Notes under the pieces: generated by a model
Seen by the model: the letters and a program-made list of their open reading frames with translations, nothing else
Databases searched by the model: none
What the model was told of the DNA's origin: nothing
Shown here: piece after piece, positions 9,201 to 16,742 of the stretch
Numbering within the stretch: the stretch's first letter is position 1
Layout of the letters: every line of letters starts with the position of its first letter
Position numbers and translations under genes: made by a program
NCBI GenBank assembly: GCA_947498845.1
Contig: CANMLX010000002.1
Location: 124,001-188,000, forward strand
Reading direction: 5' to 3'
Length of the DNA stretch: 64,000 nt
Source: an uncultured Flavobacteriaceae bacterium
GTDB taxonomy: Bacteria; Bacteroidota; Bacteroidia; Flavobacteriales; Flavobacteriaceae

Positions 9201-12200
9201 ACCAAAGAGGCATCTGTTAATAACATATTTCTTTCGGCATCAGTCATCAAACCTGTAAAGCGAATCACTCCAGAGGTTTCATTGTACTGTATTTTAATTG
9301 TGCTTGCTATAGCATTAGGAAAATTAAATGCTACAGGCATTCCTGTAACATCTGTTTCGGTGACTGCAATATTTTCCAGAACACTCAATATATAATTTAA
9401 CCTTTCATCACTCTTATTGAGGGTTTGTAATAGCTGGGTTATAAGCGTAACCAATTGTTCTGTATCTGTTGGAGGTGCTTCTGTAACAAAAGGATATTGT
9501 GATACATCATATTGAGACACTGTTTCTTGTAAACTAGTTCTAAGTGTCATTAAAAACTTAGCAACCTGTGCTTCGGTTGGTGCAGATTTAGACTCTAAAT
9601 CTGCAGTTAACGCGTAATTTATTTCATCAAAACTAAAATCTGATGCTTTTATAGTATGCACAAGTTCTACAAACTCACAGGCTATTTTAGGATTTGCAAA
9701 TAATGCTATATCTTGATTGTATGTTTTTAGCAAAAGTGCCCAATCGTCTGCTTTAATCTTTAAAATTTTAGAGAGAAGAGCGTGTCTATATAAAAATGAT
9801 AAATGGTCTAATATAAGGTCTCCATTTACATTATTAGGGATATAATTCGTACCATCTGATGCTTTAGTTAGGTTTAAAAATAGATCCAAATCGGTCTCTT
9901 TTATTCTAAGCGCAGCTTGTATAAGTTCTTTATGCGTTGCAATCTTTTCTGTGTTGGTAGCGCCATTTACATTATCAACTTCAAAAGAAGGGTTTAAAGG
10001 ATGTATTAAGCGCTTGTTAAGAAACAGGTTGTGGTATAATGCGTTTTTTCTAGGTTTATGTAATTCGGTAAATTTAGTAGTTGTATTTATATTTCCCAGT
10101 AAACTACAAACTTGTTCTATACTTATCTTTTTACCTAGTTTATTTTTTAATTCTGAAAAGTACATCAGGTTGATTAAAAAGGGCTCATTAATGCTACCTG
10201 ATCCAATAGCTGAGTGGTTTATTACCAAATCGACTTCCCACATCTCCCAGCCTAATTTTCTCCAAAGTCTTATAAAACGATGCATACGATCCAAAATTGA
10301 AGCACTTAATGGTGTTATTATTTTTTGATCGGTATCGCAATTGGGTTGGAGATGCTCAATATGTATTGTTTTATCTGGATTTATAAACGCTAAGTCTAGA
10401 AGTGTTAACAACTCATTATATTCCAGTTTAGTAACATTTAAGAACGTTTTTACGGTTTTAATTGTATTTAATAAAGCGGCATTGTTGTTAGCGCCCCAAA
10501 ATTCGAATTGTTGTGCTGCTGCTGCTTGTAATAAAATACGTTTCTCATCTGCCAATGCCGATGGATCGGACGATATACCAAAGTATGCTGTCGCGATATC
10601 GCCTTCTGAAGGATTGTTAGGGGCTACAGTACCTTTAAAAAGTTGCATGAGCTCCCAACGTTTCACTTTTACTTTTTTAAATAGCGCCTTTACTTCTTCA
10701 TTATAAAGATCGAAAGGAAGGCTAAAAGGGTGCTTTGCTTCTCTTAATACGTTATAAGCTTCTGGGTTAACATACTGTGGATTTGCCTTGAGTTCTTCTG
10801 AAGAAGCCTTGGTATTTCTCAATATTTCAGCAAAATAATTAGCTGTACTTTTCTTTTTAAGTAAATACGTAAGAGTGTCTGTATGCACTACCCATTTATC
10901 AACACTATCCAATCTGGAAAGATGTATAGGTTCCTGTAATGAGATATTTTCATTCTGAAATGCTGTTGTTACTTCATTTTTTGCCTGATCTAGATCTGTG
11001 GTAGTAATACCTGTTAAGCCATTTAATTCTAAATCATTATTCCCATTGGCTACTACATTTTCCAGAACTTCGCAAACCACATCTATGTATGGCAGTGTTA
11101 CATTGGCATTTTCGCAATTCAACTCAAGGTAGCCTAAATCTGGTCTACGATCAAATAAAATATCTTTTACGGGTGTGCCATTAGATCGTCTTTCTTTAAG
11201 AAACATTAAAATATCTGCAAAGTATGCTGCTGGACTATAAACAGATCTACAATGTTCGCATTCGCAGGTGTCGCCACCTCTAAAGAGATTATTCCAGTTT
11301 GGAAAGTCGGAAATCCCTTCACTACCAGCTGATAATGCTGCTACAGCTCCTGCATTTTCTGTTGCTTTAAGTTCGGCCAGTAACGTAACAGTAGCTGCAT
11401 GAGTTGCTTCTGCACGCGACCAAGTTGCTCTTGCACTTTCTCTATCAAATCCTGGTTGGTTTTCATAGCGTCTTACAAACTCGGTTTCTCCCATTTTATA
11501 GATACTATACCCCGAATGTACTTTATCTTTTAATAAGGTGTTAGACGCTTCAAAACTTGGAGATAACTTAAATACCCGTTGTACTGCCTTAAACTCTGTT
11601 TTTAATGCCTCATCTTTTTTTAGTAATGGTTCTTTTTTAACCAATTCGTCAATAGGAGTCGTTAAAAATTCAAAGTCTGGGTTCTTATCTAATACGTTTT
11701 TAATTTTAGAGGCATTTAAAATGCCTGTACTTGTATTATCTGTATGTAAAGTCCTTTCTAAGCTACCTAAAAACGATACTGTTGGGTATGATTTCTGTAA
11801 CTGTTTATGCAACATTTTTCCATAAGCTACTGTAAATATTTCTGTTTCATTTTCTGGTAACTTAAGGTCATATGGGAGTTGTATCGTTTCTTTTTTTGCC
11901 GTTTTAGCTATTAACGCTTCCCAATCTTTTTCACTATTTTTTGCCAGCTCTCTAATAGCTTCTGGAGTTTTAACTTTATAAGTATCTTTAATTGCTTTTA
12001 TTAAAGTGAAATCGCCATTTACATACTTTCTTAATTCGTATGAAGCTTGAAGGTCTTTAATCTCAGCAGACTTAAATAATTTGTTTTTTTTAAGTTGATC
12101 AACCAACTTTGGAGAGAACGATTTATGCGCATTAAAAAGTTTAACAAAAGCGGTTTGCTTTTTTAGGTCTTTAATTCCGGATGCTGTTAAAGCTCTTTTA

Positions 12201-13294
12201 GTAAACGATTTTTCTGCTTTAGGAATAGACAGCTGCGCTTTAGCTATATAATCATAGAATTTAGTAAGCCACTGATTGATGTTTTTTTTAGGAACTTTTG
12301 TTATTTTATTGGTTTTAAAAGCGCTATCTAAAGCTTTTAGTAGTCCTGATTCTTCCAACTGCGAAAGCCGCTCTTTAAGGTATTGACGATGCGCCTCTAA
12401 ATTACTGTATTCTTGTTCTTCATAAAAGGGCATCCCTAACACTGTAAACCAAAAAGAAGCTTCTATATTACTTTCTTTTTCAAAATGATGTGCTTGTACA
12501 AACTGTAGCACTGTATTTTCTTGATAGCCTGTTTCTCCGCTTAAAAAACGGATGTCTTTTTGCTTTTTATCTTGATCTAATTTTAAAATTGATTCTCCTT
12601 CTAAGAGCCTTTCAATTTCGAATGTCATTAATTCAAATTCAGATGTAACAACTTGATCTGTTGTTTCTATTTCAAAATCAATTACAGTGTTTGTTCCTGA
12701 ACTATAATTTATATCCGATGCGCCTATAAGTACATTTTTAGGATCATATACTTTTATAAATACATCTGTTGTTTCTTTCTCAGTGCTTATCTTATCGTTT
12801 GATGTATACTCAAAACTATAAATACCTTTGCTATTGGTAAGCCCTTCTGTAAGTAGTTTTTCTGTTCGTAACTTTTTTTCAAAAACATGAATAGCAAATT
12901 GTTTGGCGGGTCTACCATTTGGTAATTTCACCTTTCCTTTAATGTTATATTTTTTTTCTAAAATCTTATCTGGACTATAATCTAACTGTAAGTTTATTAC
13001 AGTTTTCTCATCTGAATCATTATGCTTTTTAGATTTTCCTAATAACTTCCCGTTAGACAAAAAAACGCGAATCACAATATCTGCTCCGCCTTTTTCTTTG
13101 CTTGTTTTTATAAAATCCTGGTCTGTATAATTAATCTCATAATATCCCTTAGCATCAGTATAAACAGGTTTTCCTAATACATTTTCTGGTGATTTTACAT
13201 CTACATCGGTTGCTTTAACCATGACACCTTGGAGTGGTTTTCCTGCCTTATTAGTGATGGTTCCTTTTACTGTATATGTGTTTTTATTTTTCAT
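3224..13294 (-). CDS. TcA-type ABC toxin subunit (3356 aa)
   Basis: A giant protein of the Tc/ABC insecticidal toxin A family, which in characterised systems forms a pentameric bell with a central channel injecting the payload held by TcB-TcC. Two small transthyretin/CarboxypepD_reg-like beta domains (about residues 1-105 and 115-215) precede the usual helical shell. The VRP1-type segment with CECEHCRSVYSPAAYFADIL lies near residue 675. A neuraminidase-like segment with TPWEKIEVDIQ and VNKRLYLFWPEFQ lies near 1930-1990. Long heptad-rich coiled-coil regions follow around 2715-2760 and 2830-2960. The C-terminus (about 2970-3300, FPGHYFRRIKSVSISIPC) is the TcB-binding region. It is the last gene of a five-gene operon. 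The N-terminal beta domains are an unusual addition that also occurs in the 296-aa protein of the same operon. No signal peptide is visible. Confidence 0.93.
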   Translation of the reverse strand: MKNKNTYTVKGTITNKAGKPLQGVMVKATDVDVKSPENVLGKPVYTDAKGYYEINYTDQDFIKTSKEKGGADIVIRVFLSNGKLLGKSKKHNDSDEKTVINLQLDYSPDKILEKKYNIKGKVKLPNGRPAKQFAIHVFEKKLRTEKLLTEGLTNSKGIYSFEYTSNDKISTEKETTDVFIKVYDPKNVLIGASDINYSSGTNTVIDFEIETTDQVVTSEFELMTFEIERLLEGESILKLDQDKKQKDIRFLSGETGYQENTVLQFVQAHHFEKESNIEASFWFTVLGMPFYEEQEYSNLEAHRQYLKERLSQLEESGLLKALDSAFKTNKITKVPKKNINQWLTKFYDYIAKAQLSIPKAEKSFTKRALTASGIKDLKKQTAFVKLFNAHKSFSPKLVDQLKKNKLFKSAEIKDLQASYELRKYVNGDFTLIKAIKDTYKVKTPEAIRELAKNSEKDWEALIAKTAKKETIQLPYDLKLPENETEIFTVAYGKMLHKQLQKSYPTVSFLGSLERTLHTDNTSTGILNASKIKNVLDKNPDFEFLTTPIDELVKKEPLLKKDEALKTEFKAVQRVFKLSPSFEASNTLLKDKVHSGYSIYKMGETEFVRRYENQPGFDRESARATWSRAEATHAATVTLLAELKATENAGAVAALSAGSEGISDFPNWNNLFRGGDTCECEHCRSVYSPAAYFADILMFLKERRSNGTPVKDILFDRRPDLGYLELNCENANVTLPYIDVVCEVLENVVANGNNDLELNGLTGITTTDLDQAKNEVTTAFQNENISLQEPIHLSRLDSVDKWVVHTDTLTYLLKKKSTANYFAEILRNTKASSEELKANPQYVNPEAYNVLREAKHPFSLPFDLYNEEVKALFKKVKVKRWELMQLFKGTVAPNNPSEGDIATAYFGISSDPSALADEKRILLQAAAAQQFEFWGANNNAALLNTIKTVKTFLNVTKLEYNELLTLLDLAFINPDKTIHIEHLQPNCDTDQKIITPLSASILDRMHRFIRLWRKLGWEMWEVDLVINHSAIGSGSINEPFLINLMYFSELKNKLGKKISIEQVCSLLGNINTTTKFTELHKPRKNALYHNLFLNKRLIHPLNPSFEVDNVNGATNTEKIATHKELIQAALRIKETDLDLFLNLTKASDGTNYIPNNVNGDLILDHLSFLYRHALLSKILKIKADDWALLLKTYNQDIALFANPKIACEFVELVHTIKASDFSFDEINYALTADLESKSAPTEAQVAKFLMTLRTSLQETVSQYDVSQYPFVTEAPPTDTEQLVTLITQLLQTLNKSDERLNYILSVLENIAVTETDVTGMPVAFNFPNAIASTIKIQYNETSGVIRFTGLMTDAERNMLLTDASLVAVTGIVSYQEAIEELYQQPRLALKFYEEKFEAPLSNLPSTIDFKNQLAEEIASKIVFNVQEKRIEFSGIMTKAEKAALDILSTDVDYLNAINSIYTQPINGVFDAAKLWIAPADLDYSVANFFEIHLATGIQKLLNFLLEKDSEITIVSQLSVALDLTESVVEKLIKAYQIIGAESIFIHIKDTFGATTGVVDYTTSKDTFDTYHWLSRVGMFINKWNLGFEDVEWLIKYHNPSQTLDFNKLPVDAIGNIASLDEVIQTEKLFVFNARFKHDELSILKIISKLNDLEYTDKTAFSVEVEELTEWLAVEVETWIDNVALTYHTDYLLITNWERIWKSMKLLDQLNASVVTALAFANATQNENEAAILKQLLRSKYGTETWLTISTEIQDEIREQKRDALSAYLLAQPKPTDAPSGKWENTNDLYAYYLLDTEMNSCMLTSRLVQASGSVQLFVQRCFMGLEPDVTVKADGDDGDSAWKWWKWMRKYRVWEANRKVFLYPENWIEPELRKDKSSFFQDLENELLQNEITQLNVEKAYLNYLDKLNDVARLDIAGFYHEDDADQTFIHVFGRSANADPHIYYYRKFDYRLWTPWEKIEVDIQGDHLIPMVVNKRLYLFWPEFQEVPDEEANNTTSIPDADDSSATIEKTMKKTQLRLAGTEYRNNIWMPKKVSKDYDESFSSTDSFDRASLKFYPIDRSDFDGKVGIRYEGGMYGAFELFGCEGVPVKSSIPGFFTHITYPDQSLAEAQDYNEDPYRSDNPRDFSLVQNTLNNDGSNLYEILQKTPGLFNSHFAWHFSYLDKYLLGLDNLLPNVSDGITIPLGSWLPFFYADRHKTFVAFPMVDLGRGNSAIDAFFGEEGKTKLYYPDIKEGFREFEGAAEGALRTMVDNIDLSVFTQAQKVAAANFLIQYLNEDPVTTITDEELRDLTVRFYMQIFKIYLGNASLSLFNSRKYHFKNFYHPFVCDFIKKVYNPNKGIPAMLSRETQLMEGPLNFTKRYSPTNKVFDFNQGKYYPKEEVDFSPDGSYSPYNWELFYHTPLHIANSLSKNQRFEEAMEWYHYIFNPIGVEGTLPNGTNAPAPQKYWITKPFFLTSNQEYSKQRIDTILSVLAGDEPGDAEFKSDLIGQVSDWRYNPFEPHRIAQYRTVAYQKTVFMKYLDNLIAWGDYLFRQDSMESINEATQLYVLAAELLGPKPKNIPPQVKPPIETYNELENDFDDFSNALIEVENYIPALPAGDEDTSSLPPIPTLYFCIPKNDKLLGYWDVVADRLFKIRNCMNIEGVVRQLSLFEPEIDPGALVKAVAGGMDIAGAIADLNTPLPYYRFQTLLQKANEVCNDVKSLGSALLSALEKKDAEELVLLRQQHEYKLLDAIRTVREVQIEEAKINLDALKESKTLTEIKRDYYGGKDFMNAGEIVGTVLSGLSIVSHTIGTVADVLAGVMFIIPDFKMGASGFGGSPHFTAETGGNSAGNAAERGANGLYNIATILDKSASMANTIASYQRRQEEWDFQKDIADQELIQIDEQIKASELRITVAEKELDNQKLQIKHSEEVDDYMKSKYTNKELYQWMVGQVSQVYFKSYKQAYDLAKKAERCYRFELGVQDSSFIKFGYWDSLKKGLLSGDRLQYDLRKLESAYMDQNKRELELTKHVSLRLLDPLALVKLKETGKCFFTFPEELFDLDFPGHYFRRIKSVSISIPCVTGPYTTISASLRILKNHIRVKTELLDGYEHNNEEGTWVSDSRFVQNNIPIKSIATSSAQGDSGLFQLDFRDERYLPFEGAGVISDWTIDLFNDANDPDFGKALRQFDFSTITDAIVSIQYTAREAGGTLKEAAIANLKEYFGKDDGTPSFKIIDLKREFASSWYKMIHPNDGVDVNAMSFQITEHLFPYRDKEHTIKVNSIALMAKCKEQGDYEIAFNPPLPTPPPAGVNKMTLTQVTEYGNLHYAVKDTSADSISLDFSNDIFWNLIVESPTGNMLEDNEVEEFYLLLGYEWE

Positions 13295-13332
13295 TATTTT
13301 GTGTTTTTACATCCTGTTTATTTTGTGTCCTG

Positions 13333-15261
13333 TTAGATAAGTGGATCTGATTCTACAAATCTTTCTCCCTGTACAACTCCATTATTATCATTTTCATCTT
13401 CTGGTATTCCATCTGGGTCTACCATCCATGTTTTATAACCATAGCCACGATCGGAGTCTAGATTCCAATTTGTAAAAGCAACATCTTTATCGCCACTTGT
13501 TGCAGATGGATCTGCAGCTGTTTGTATAACCCAAGTCGTTAAATCTACAGCATTGCCTATTTTTCTTTCGGCTTTTTCAAGGCGTCGGGTTACTGCCGTA
13601 CTAGTGGAATTGGCATAAGCATACAAGGCTTTTAAATCGAAAGGCCTATCATGAATAAAACTATCTGGTGTTGTATTGGTAGAAGACGGATAAAAATCTG
13701 CTGCTGTCTCTGGCAATTCTAATGCCTTAGTTGGGCAGGTAAGATGTGACTTTGTTTTATCGCGATATCTGGGGTATTCAAAAGGAGTGACTTCACAATG
13801 AGATGTTGTAGTAAGGTTTCGACCATGGCTAGAATTAATATCTACAGGTTCTGGTGTAAAGAAGCCTTCTAGAGTAAGTATCATTCGAACGGTTTGGTAT
13901 AACTCGTACATTAATAATTGAATCCCATACAATAATGCTAATAATACCGTTATAGGTAGCGCTAATAAAGCTGCCAAAATTAAATCTACAATATCTAATA
14001 AGGTTTCAAATGTCCATTGTATTAATTCGCCAAGGTAGTCAAGCCATTCTGCTACATTCTCGAAAAAATTCTCATAGCAATCTCTGGAACTAGAGGTTAA
14101 TCCAAATGAAAAAATATCTCCTACAGAACAGGCTCCAGAACTATCTACATTGGGTGGTGATGGAAGTGCTTCGAAAACATCACTTAAAGCATCAGATAAT
14201 ATATCGGCTACTCCAGAAAATGGTTCTTCTGGCCGTTCTACTCTCATTTTTTTACTAATCTCTAATACTTTATAAAAGATCTCGTAAGTTTCTTCTATTT
14301 GCTCTTTACTTAAAAAGCCACTATTTGCGGTTGGATTACCTGCACTATCGGTTTCCACATTAACACGTTGAGGGCGCTTTTGAGGATCGTTATAGGTCGC
14401 TGCAAATGCTTGGTGTAATAAACTACAAATGTCATCATGTAGAGGTTCGTAATCTTCTGGGAGTCCTAATTTATCTTTAAGCGTTGCGTTTACACTGGTC
14501 CCGTCATATTCAAATACTTTACGGGTATCCATAAAATTTTCAACCACCACATGTCGCTGGCTATGTAATCTATATGGCCCTCCCACTATTTGATTTACAT
14601 AAGCATGCCCTACTAAATCTGTTGTAATATGCGATAAATAGCCATAAGCATAGGCACGTTGTCTTTCGGTACCATCTTTTGCAATAGCTACTAAATTTTT
14701 AGCAAATTCTCCTGTTTTTCGGTAATGAAGCATGTCGAACCAATACCAGTCTTTCTCAGGTTTATTATCCTGTAATGGCGGTATAAACAAATCGAATAAT
14801 TCTCCACTGGCTCGCGCTACTCCTGCGGCATCTGTTACCATATTTACACCACTTACTACGCCTGCAAAAATCCCCGTTTGAATGGTACTTTTAAATAATT
14901 CTGCTGATTCCTTTATTTCTTCTACTGCTGTACGAATAATTGCTACGGTAGATGGTGCTAATGTTTCTACTGCATCTTCAATGGGTTCTACCACAGCATC
15001 TCTAATGTCTCTAAAAGGCTGTACAACATCATTATAAATATCTATTACTTTTTCAAAATTTTTATACAGCGTATATAATTTGTCTACGATTTCATAATCT
15101 GGACCAAAAAAGAACAGATCGGGCCCTACTGCCCCTAGCATTGCTGCATCTCTATGATTAAACATTTCGGTAGCGGCTTCTTGCCCAGCTACTCTTCCTG
15201 TTGTTTGCAACGCTCCCATTGCTTCATACAGAACTATATTATGAATTCCCCATTTTGGCAT
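13333..15261 (-). CDS. Zinc-dependent phospholipase C-like protein with hydrophobic segment
   Basis: A 642-aa protein whose first half fits the zinc-dependent phospholipase C / alpha-toxin fold. The expected metal ligands are visible: His7, Asp48 (in AVGPDLFFF), His179 (FDMLHYRKTGE), His211, Asp215 and His219 (HITTDLVGH), then His237 and Glu241 (HVVVE). A helical insertion of about 130 residues separates Asp48 from His179. Residues about 400-458 form a strongly hydrophobic stretch rich in Leu, Ile and Ala that could be two membrane helices, and the C-terminal third is polar. No signal peptide is present, unlike classical secreted PLCs. The gene lies 38 bp upstream of the TcA gene, so co-expression is likely. 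Phospholipid hydrolysis and a role as toxin cargo or membrane-active partner are inferences. Confidence 0.8.
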   Translation of the reverse strand: MPKWGIHNIVLYEAMGALQTTGRVAGQEAATEMFNHRDAAMLGAVGPDLFFFGPDYEIVDKLYTLYKNFEKVIDIYNDVVQPFRDIRDAVVEPIEDAVETLAPSTVAIIRTAVEEIKESAELFKSTIQTGIFAGVVSGVNMVTDAAGVARASGELFDLFIPPLQDNKPEKDWYWFDMLHYRKTGEFAKNLVAIAKDGTERQRAYAYGYLSHITTDLVGHAYVNQIVGGPYRLHSQRHVVVENFMDTRKVFEYDGTSVNATLKDKLGLPEDYEPLHDDICSLLHQAFAATYNDPQKRPQRVNVETDSAGNPTANSGFLSKEQIEETYEIFYKVLEISKKMRVERPEEPFSGVADILSDALSDVFEALPSPPNVDSSGACSVGDIFSFGLTSSSRDCYENFFENVAEWLDYLGELIQWTFETLLDIVDLILAALLALPITVLLALLYGIQLLMYELYQTVRMILTLEGFFTPEPVDINSSHGRNLTTTSHCEVTPFEYPRYRDKTKSHLTCPTKALELPETAADFYPSSTNTTPDSFIHDRPFDLKALYAYANSTSTAVTRRLEKAERKIGNAVDLTTWVIQTAADPSATSGDKDVAFTNWNLDSDRGYGYKTWMVDPDGIPEDENDNNGVVQGERFVESDPLI

Positions 15262-15323
15262 GATTCTATATTTTATGTTTATTTAAATGTCTTCTACTTA
15301 AGTTGATTATTATACTGCTTCAC

Positions 15324-16214
15324 CTATGAATAATGAATTGAAGTAATGTGTCTATTTACTTGTTCTACCAAAATAAAATCCTTTGGATCTTGTATAGGAT
15401 CGAATACAATCCCAACAACACGAGCACTGTTTTTCTTTCTCACCCAAGGCACCTGAATCTCTTTTCTTTCACCTGGGCGAAGTGATACAATTTTTCTTCC
15501 TCGAAACTCATAGTTACTTAGCGGATTGCTATACCCCGAAGGACCTTCGTATAACTCTACGTAACAATTCCACGATGGTGCATTTCCTTCATTCCAAATT
15601 GTAAAAGACATGGTTGAAACTTCGTTAATAGCCAAACTATTAAGTTGTGGTCCAAAATTGCTTGTACAATCTAAATATGGTCTTGGAATTGGTCTTTTTG
15701 GAATGTGTAATGTTCCATCTTCCTTACGTTTTTTCTTTCTTTCTTTCCACCAAATATTAATATCGTCTTTCCATTTACCATCTTTTGGTAAGGGTATTCG
15801 TTTCCCTGGGTGTACAGGATTATCGGGGGGCATTCCAGGAAATTGCCTAGGGTCTGGATAAGTAGGTTTTTTGGGGTCTTTATCTTTAAGAATAGAGATA
15901 TCTATTTCCAGATTTATAGTGTGCTCACCTGGTTTTAAATTACACAGGATTTCATTTTGGGTCGAATAAATACATTTGCCTTTGTGATAGATTTCAAAAT
16001 ACAAATCGGGATAGCGATCCAGAAAAATTTCTTTGAAATACGATTCGTTAAATTCCATTGTAAACGTTCCTTCTGTGCTAGTAGATGCACTACCTACCAG
16101 ATCATTAAAAAGGAGATCGTTATCCCAGGCTTTTACCAAAACGCCTTTAATACCTGCCCCAGAGCTTTTGTCTTTTACTGTACCTATTATGCGATAAGTG
16201 TGTGATTTTTTCAT
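15324..16214 (-). CDS. Transthyretin-like plus Ig-like domain protein in Tc operon
   Basis: The 296-aa product has three parts. Residues 1-105 form a small beta domain (YRIIGTVKDKSS, GVLVKAWDND, then PDLYFEIYHKGK) of the CarboxypepD_reg/transthyretin-like type. Residues 110-185 are a Pro- and Lys-rich linker. Residues 190-296 resemble a CARDB/Ig-like domain (FTIWNEGNAPSWNCYVELYEG and a following SLRPGERKEIQVPW). The first domain is clearly similar to the two domains at the TcA N-terminus, which suggests assembly onto, or competition for, the same partner. No signal peptide or catalytic motif is visible. It sits between the zinc-ribbon gene (37 bp gap) and the phospholipase-like gene (62 bp gap). 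An adaptor role is inferred. Confidence 0.75.
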   Translation of the reverse strand: MKKSHTYRIIGTVKDKSSGAGIKGVLVKAWDNDLLFNDLVGSASTSTEGTFTMEFNESYFKEIFLDRYPDLYFEIYHKGKCIYSTQNEILCNLKPGEHTINLEIDISILKDKDPKKPTYPDPRQFPGMPPDNPVHPGKRIPLPKDGKWKDDINIWWKERKKKRKEDGTLHIPKRPIPRPYLDCTSNFGPQLNSLAINEVSTMSFTIWNEGNAPSWNCYVELYEGPSGYSNPLSNYEFRGRKIVSLRPGERKEIQVPWVRKKNSARVVGIVFDPIQDPKDFILVEQVNRHITSIHYS

Positions 16215-16251
16215 GATTATTTTTTTAATTGTACTAAACCGTTATTCAATA

Positions 16252-16722
16252 TCACCCTTGTGACACTTCCATTTTTTGCAAGACTTTAAGTAAAGCTACT
16301 TTTGCATAGGCCCAATTATGGCATTTAAAACTCCTTAGTTTATCAAAAGCTGCCCCGCAGTTGTAACATTTTAATCCTTCAATGGCTTTTGGTGCTTCTG
16401 TGTTTACATACTTTTGTTCTCCTAGAATAACTTGTGCAATCATAGCTTGCCCATGAACGCCTCCTAATGCTGAGCTTACGATATCTAACCAACTCATTTC
16501 TCTTCTACATTTCTTACATGTTTTACGATCGCCACTTACCCATAGTGGGGCGCCAATAGTATCTTTTGGCATGCCTAAAATTTTTTCTATTTGCCTTACT
16601 TCTTCATCTTTAGTAAGCCATTTATGCTTACCTGGCAAAGAACTAGGAGCATCGTAAACTGCTTTAAATACGGTGTCACTTACTGGATGAGTATGTCTAA
16701 TTTTATTCGATGTTGGTTTCAT
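16252..16722 (-). CDS. Small zinc-ribbon-like protein of the Tc operon
   Basis: This 156-aa protein is not one I recognise. Two CxxC knuckles are visible, Cys69/Cys72 (CKKC) and Cys119/Cys122 (CYNC), with a further CH at 134-135, the pattern of a zinc ribbon with a long insert. The insert (about 75-105) is mildly hydrophobic. There is no signal peptide and no transmembrane helix, so a cytoplasmic location or co-assembly with the toxin is likely. It starts 20 bp after the stop of the TcB-TcC gene, in the place where antibacterial Rhs systems keep an immunity gene, but nothing else supports that role. Confidence 0.7.
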   Translation of the reverse strand: MKPTSNKIRHTHPVSDTVFKAVYDAPSSLPGKHKWLTKDEEVRQIEKILGMPKDTIGAPLWVSGDRKTCKKCRREMSWLDIVSSALGGVHGQAMIAQVILGEQKYVNTEAPKAIEGLKCYNCGAAFDKLRSFKCHNWAYAKVALLKVLQKMEVSQG

Positions 16723-16742
16723 ATTGGTATTGTTTTATAGTT

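Noticed and set aside
16252..16722. Calling the zinc-ribbon protein an immunity protein
   Set aside because: Position alone is suggestive, but Tc toxins usually act on eukaryotes and need no immunity gene; no sequence evidence supports the role, so it was left unassigned.
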